Assembly (NCBI GenBank): GCA_023460055.1
Contig: JAEWRJ010000197.1
Coordinates: 1 to 15,558, forward strand
Length of the DNA stretch: 15,558 bases
DNA from: Bacillota bacterium
GTDB lineage: Bacteria; Bacillota; Clostridia; Christensenellales; Aristaeellaceae
Reading direction: 5' to 3'
The notes under the pieces: generated by a model
Databases searched by the model: none
Seen by the model: the letters and a program-made list of their open reading frames with translations, nothing else
Told to the model about the DNA's origin: nothing
Translations under genes and position numbers: made by a program
In this document: piece after piece, positions 14,901-15,558 of the stretch
Numbering within the stretch: position 1 is the first letter of the stretch
Layout: each line of letters opens with the position of its first letter

Positions 14901-15558
14901 TTCCGGTGTGGAAAACGGATATTTCTCATTGCGTGTCAGCCTGTCAAGCCATTGGGAGACTTCTTTTTCATGGATGAACCGGCCGCTGTCATTGGTGGCG
15001 AAGAACTCATTTAGATCAAAGGCGAAGTCTATGTTCTCGCCGTCAATGTCCGCCCCCTTATTGACTTCATCAGTGATCATCCGGCTCATCTGATAGGAAA
15101 ACAGGTTCAGGCGAGGCAGCCCTTCATAGGGGTTATTCTCCTCGGAATCCTCCGGCCAGCTTTCCTTCGCGTCTTGCTCATCAGCGTAGGTCCAGTTATA
15201 TATCTGCTGCTGCGAAAACTTGCCGCTGGCAAGGGCTTTGAACGGCGTGCCGGATAAATGCAGAGTGAAATTTCTTTTGATGTTATTAAAGGCGACGTCC
15301 GTCTTAAAGGTATCAATCCCCTCGTGCGCCTCGTCAATGATAAGCAGATCCCATGTCAGGTCTTTGACCCACTGCAGCTTATCAATATAGCCGCCGAAAC
15401 CGTTCGCGCCTTTCAGGTCCTGCAGCGATATGAAAGCAATGCAGTCCAATTGCTTATCCAAAGGCCTCTCGTCGTTCTCCTTGTTGAACTGCTCGCGTGT
15501 CAGGACGGGACGGTCTTTCAGGGTATCGGTTGTGGATACAAAGCGGTAATCTGTCTGC
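11928..15558 (-). CDS. Single-chain restriction-modification protein: SF2 helicase plus N6-adenine methylase (N-terminus outside window)
   Basis: The frame stays open to the window edge; 1209 residues are visible. From the N-terminal side: SF2 motif II LLIIDEAHEG (DEAH about 75-78), motif III LSGT (101-104), motif V-like VGQLTTGVTVPEW and motif VI-like QAAFRAQ (322-328). A long Ala, Glu and Lys rich coiled coil covers about 530-655. The methylase follows, with a motif I-like FADLYVKSGLYLAEI (about 784-798) and motif IV NPPY (879-882), the signature of N6-adenine methylases. A recognition region (about 890-1165) and a short tail close the protein. The order motor, coupler, methylase, recognition domain fits Type ISP-like (LlaGI-like) systems; the nuclease and Walker A would lie outside. 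A Type IIG or Type III-like fusion is the alternative. It heads the CBASS-containing transcript. Bases 12061-12905 are AT-rich compared with the remainder. Confidence 0.8.
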   Translation of the reverse strand, partial: QTDYRFVSTTDTLKDRPVLTREQFNKENDERPLDKQLDCIAFISLQDLKGANGFGGYIDKLQWVKDLTWDLLIIDEAHEGIDTFKTDVAFNNIKRNFTLHLSGTPFKALASGKFSQQQIYNWTYADEQDAKESWPEDSEENNPYEGLPRLNLFSYQMSRMITDEVNKGADIDGENIDFAFDLNEFFATNDSGRFIHEKEVSQWLDRLTRNEKYPFSTPELREELKHTLWLLNRVASAKALEKLLKNHPVFERYEIVLAAGDGKTEDDAIVTEKAFDRVKAAIKEKDRTITLTVGQLTTGVTVPEWTGVMMLSNIKSPSLYMQAAFRAQNQWSYESGGEKRRKQNAYVFDFAPERTLIIYDEFANNLKSETADGGGTTGTREDNIRQLLNFFPVIAEDEEGRMAELDVRQVLTIPKTIKAQEVVKRGFMSNLLFQNISGIFASAEARDILQQLNPVAPGKVTPSQTSAPIDTKEVRVDAEGNARVDPAIVVAQTDARFGEKVYGDLADMASRAAAQPSSGLTDAIASAFADGILSSVKSLARENAVTAAQAEQVVKNNAIILAREVEMVKKQADIKETEARVAYEKQVAAAASNRLAVIEAEKRFKEVKQEIADTLRQDLAGKVAEKAKELTQKSTEQILQKAEEKKKTTVEDDIRARLRGFARTIPSFLMAYGEPATTLASFDTQIKDEVFKEVTGITLDQFRALRDTYNFFDPVVFDESVQEFLRKKAELADYFDDSHGEDIFDYIPPQRTNQIYTPKWVVKMMVDKLEEENPCLFTHKDKTFADLYVKSGLYLAEIVKRLYKGLEDIIPDQRARLKHILEHQVYGFAPSEIIYRIARNFVFGGFPDIQDSHLQCRDLTETARNGGDLGMKFDVVMGNPPYQEEAVGTSTKDLPIYSYFYDLAEKISPKYCLISPARFLFNAGGTSKSWNEKMLNDNHLRVVFYEQKSSEVFPNTDIKGGVVVIYRDAESNFGKIGTYSISPEIDSIVVKVSKKTTKVLDDIVSNRGQYRFSNKIYIDHPEDMKRISDRRISTNAFDNLPDIFTDTAPDDGYDYVRIFGRINNERGYKWFRRQYMSEPSTFAKYKVVLPNANGSGAFGEVLSSPFVCKPFIGFTETFLSIGVFDSEAEAQNCLKYVKTKFVRAMLSVLKVTQHNSKGKWLKVPFQDFTPQSDIDWTKSIPEIDRQLYAKYGLDEKEIAFIEEKVKAMD

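Noticed and set aside
15459..15461. TTG 15461 as the start of the restriction gene
   Set aside because: The frame continues to the window edge with matching family sequence upstream, and the motor would lack its first half.
1..15558. tRNA, rRNA, CRISPR array, riboswitch or complete insertion sequence
   Set aside because: None seen on reading both strands: no regularly spaced repeats, no transposase gene and no cloverleaf that I could support.

Overview
The window looks like a chromosomal segment of a GC-rich anaerobic member of the Firmicutes/Clostridia. This is an inference from strong AAGGAG-type ribosome binding sites, a Gram-positive-style signal peptide, a complex I-like membrane subunit, a TAXI-type TRAP transporter and a GH94-like phosphorylase next to a LacI regulator. 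No rRNA, tRNA or other phylogenetic marker is present, so placement below phylum level is not possible from the sequence.

Left part (1-8640), metabolic and GC-rich (37 of 60 bases are G/C at 2041-2100). It opens with the 3' end of a proton-conducting complex I-type subunit closed by a hairpin terminator. Next is a well-formed extended -10 promoter driving a long GH94-like glycoside phosphorylase. A LacI-family regulator follows, broken by one apparent missing C. A perfect 20-bp stem terminator separates this plus-strand block from a convergent minus-strand TRAP operon: a TAXI-type substrate-binding protein, then a fused 4TM/12TM permease. The TRAP operon has a near-consensus sigma70 promoter whose -35 box sits inside a 9-8-9 inverted repeat (probable operator). 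A roughly 120-bp nested palindromic element lies between its two genes.

Right part (8756-15558), all on the minus strand, is a defence island of mosaic composition. In transcription order it holds a large single-chain restriction-modification protein (SF2 helicase, coiled coil, N6-adenine methylase, target-recognition region; its start lies beyond the window), a CD-NTase, and a Cap15-type 2TM beta-barrel effector. The last two form a minimal type I CBASS. After them come a dead translation start, a 39-bp relic of the restriction gene's own 3' end, a decayed rhuM gene and a pRiA4b ORF-3-like gene. The CBASS pair is AT-rich (19 of 60 G/C at 11401-11460).

The most interesting signal is that the two CBASS genes are bracketed by imperfect 39-bp direct copies of the restriction gene's last 13 codons (11928-11966 and 10229-10267). 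This suggests the cassette was inserted at the 3' end of that gene, which stayed intact, leaving a scar before rhuM. The restriction protein's recognition region (about 12061-12905) is also AT-rich compared with the rest of the gene, as expected if its DNA specificity was exchanged. Two frameshifts (LacI and rhuM) lie in homopolymer runs, so assembly error must be excluded before either is called a true mutation.
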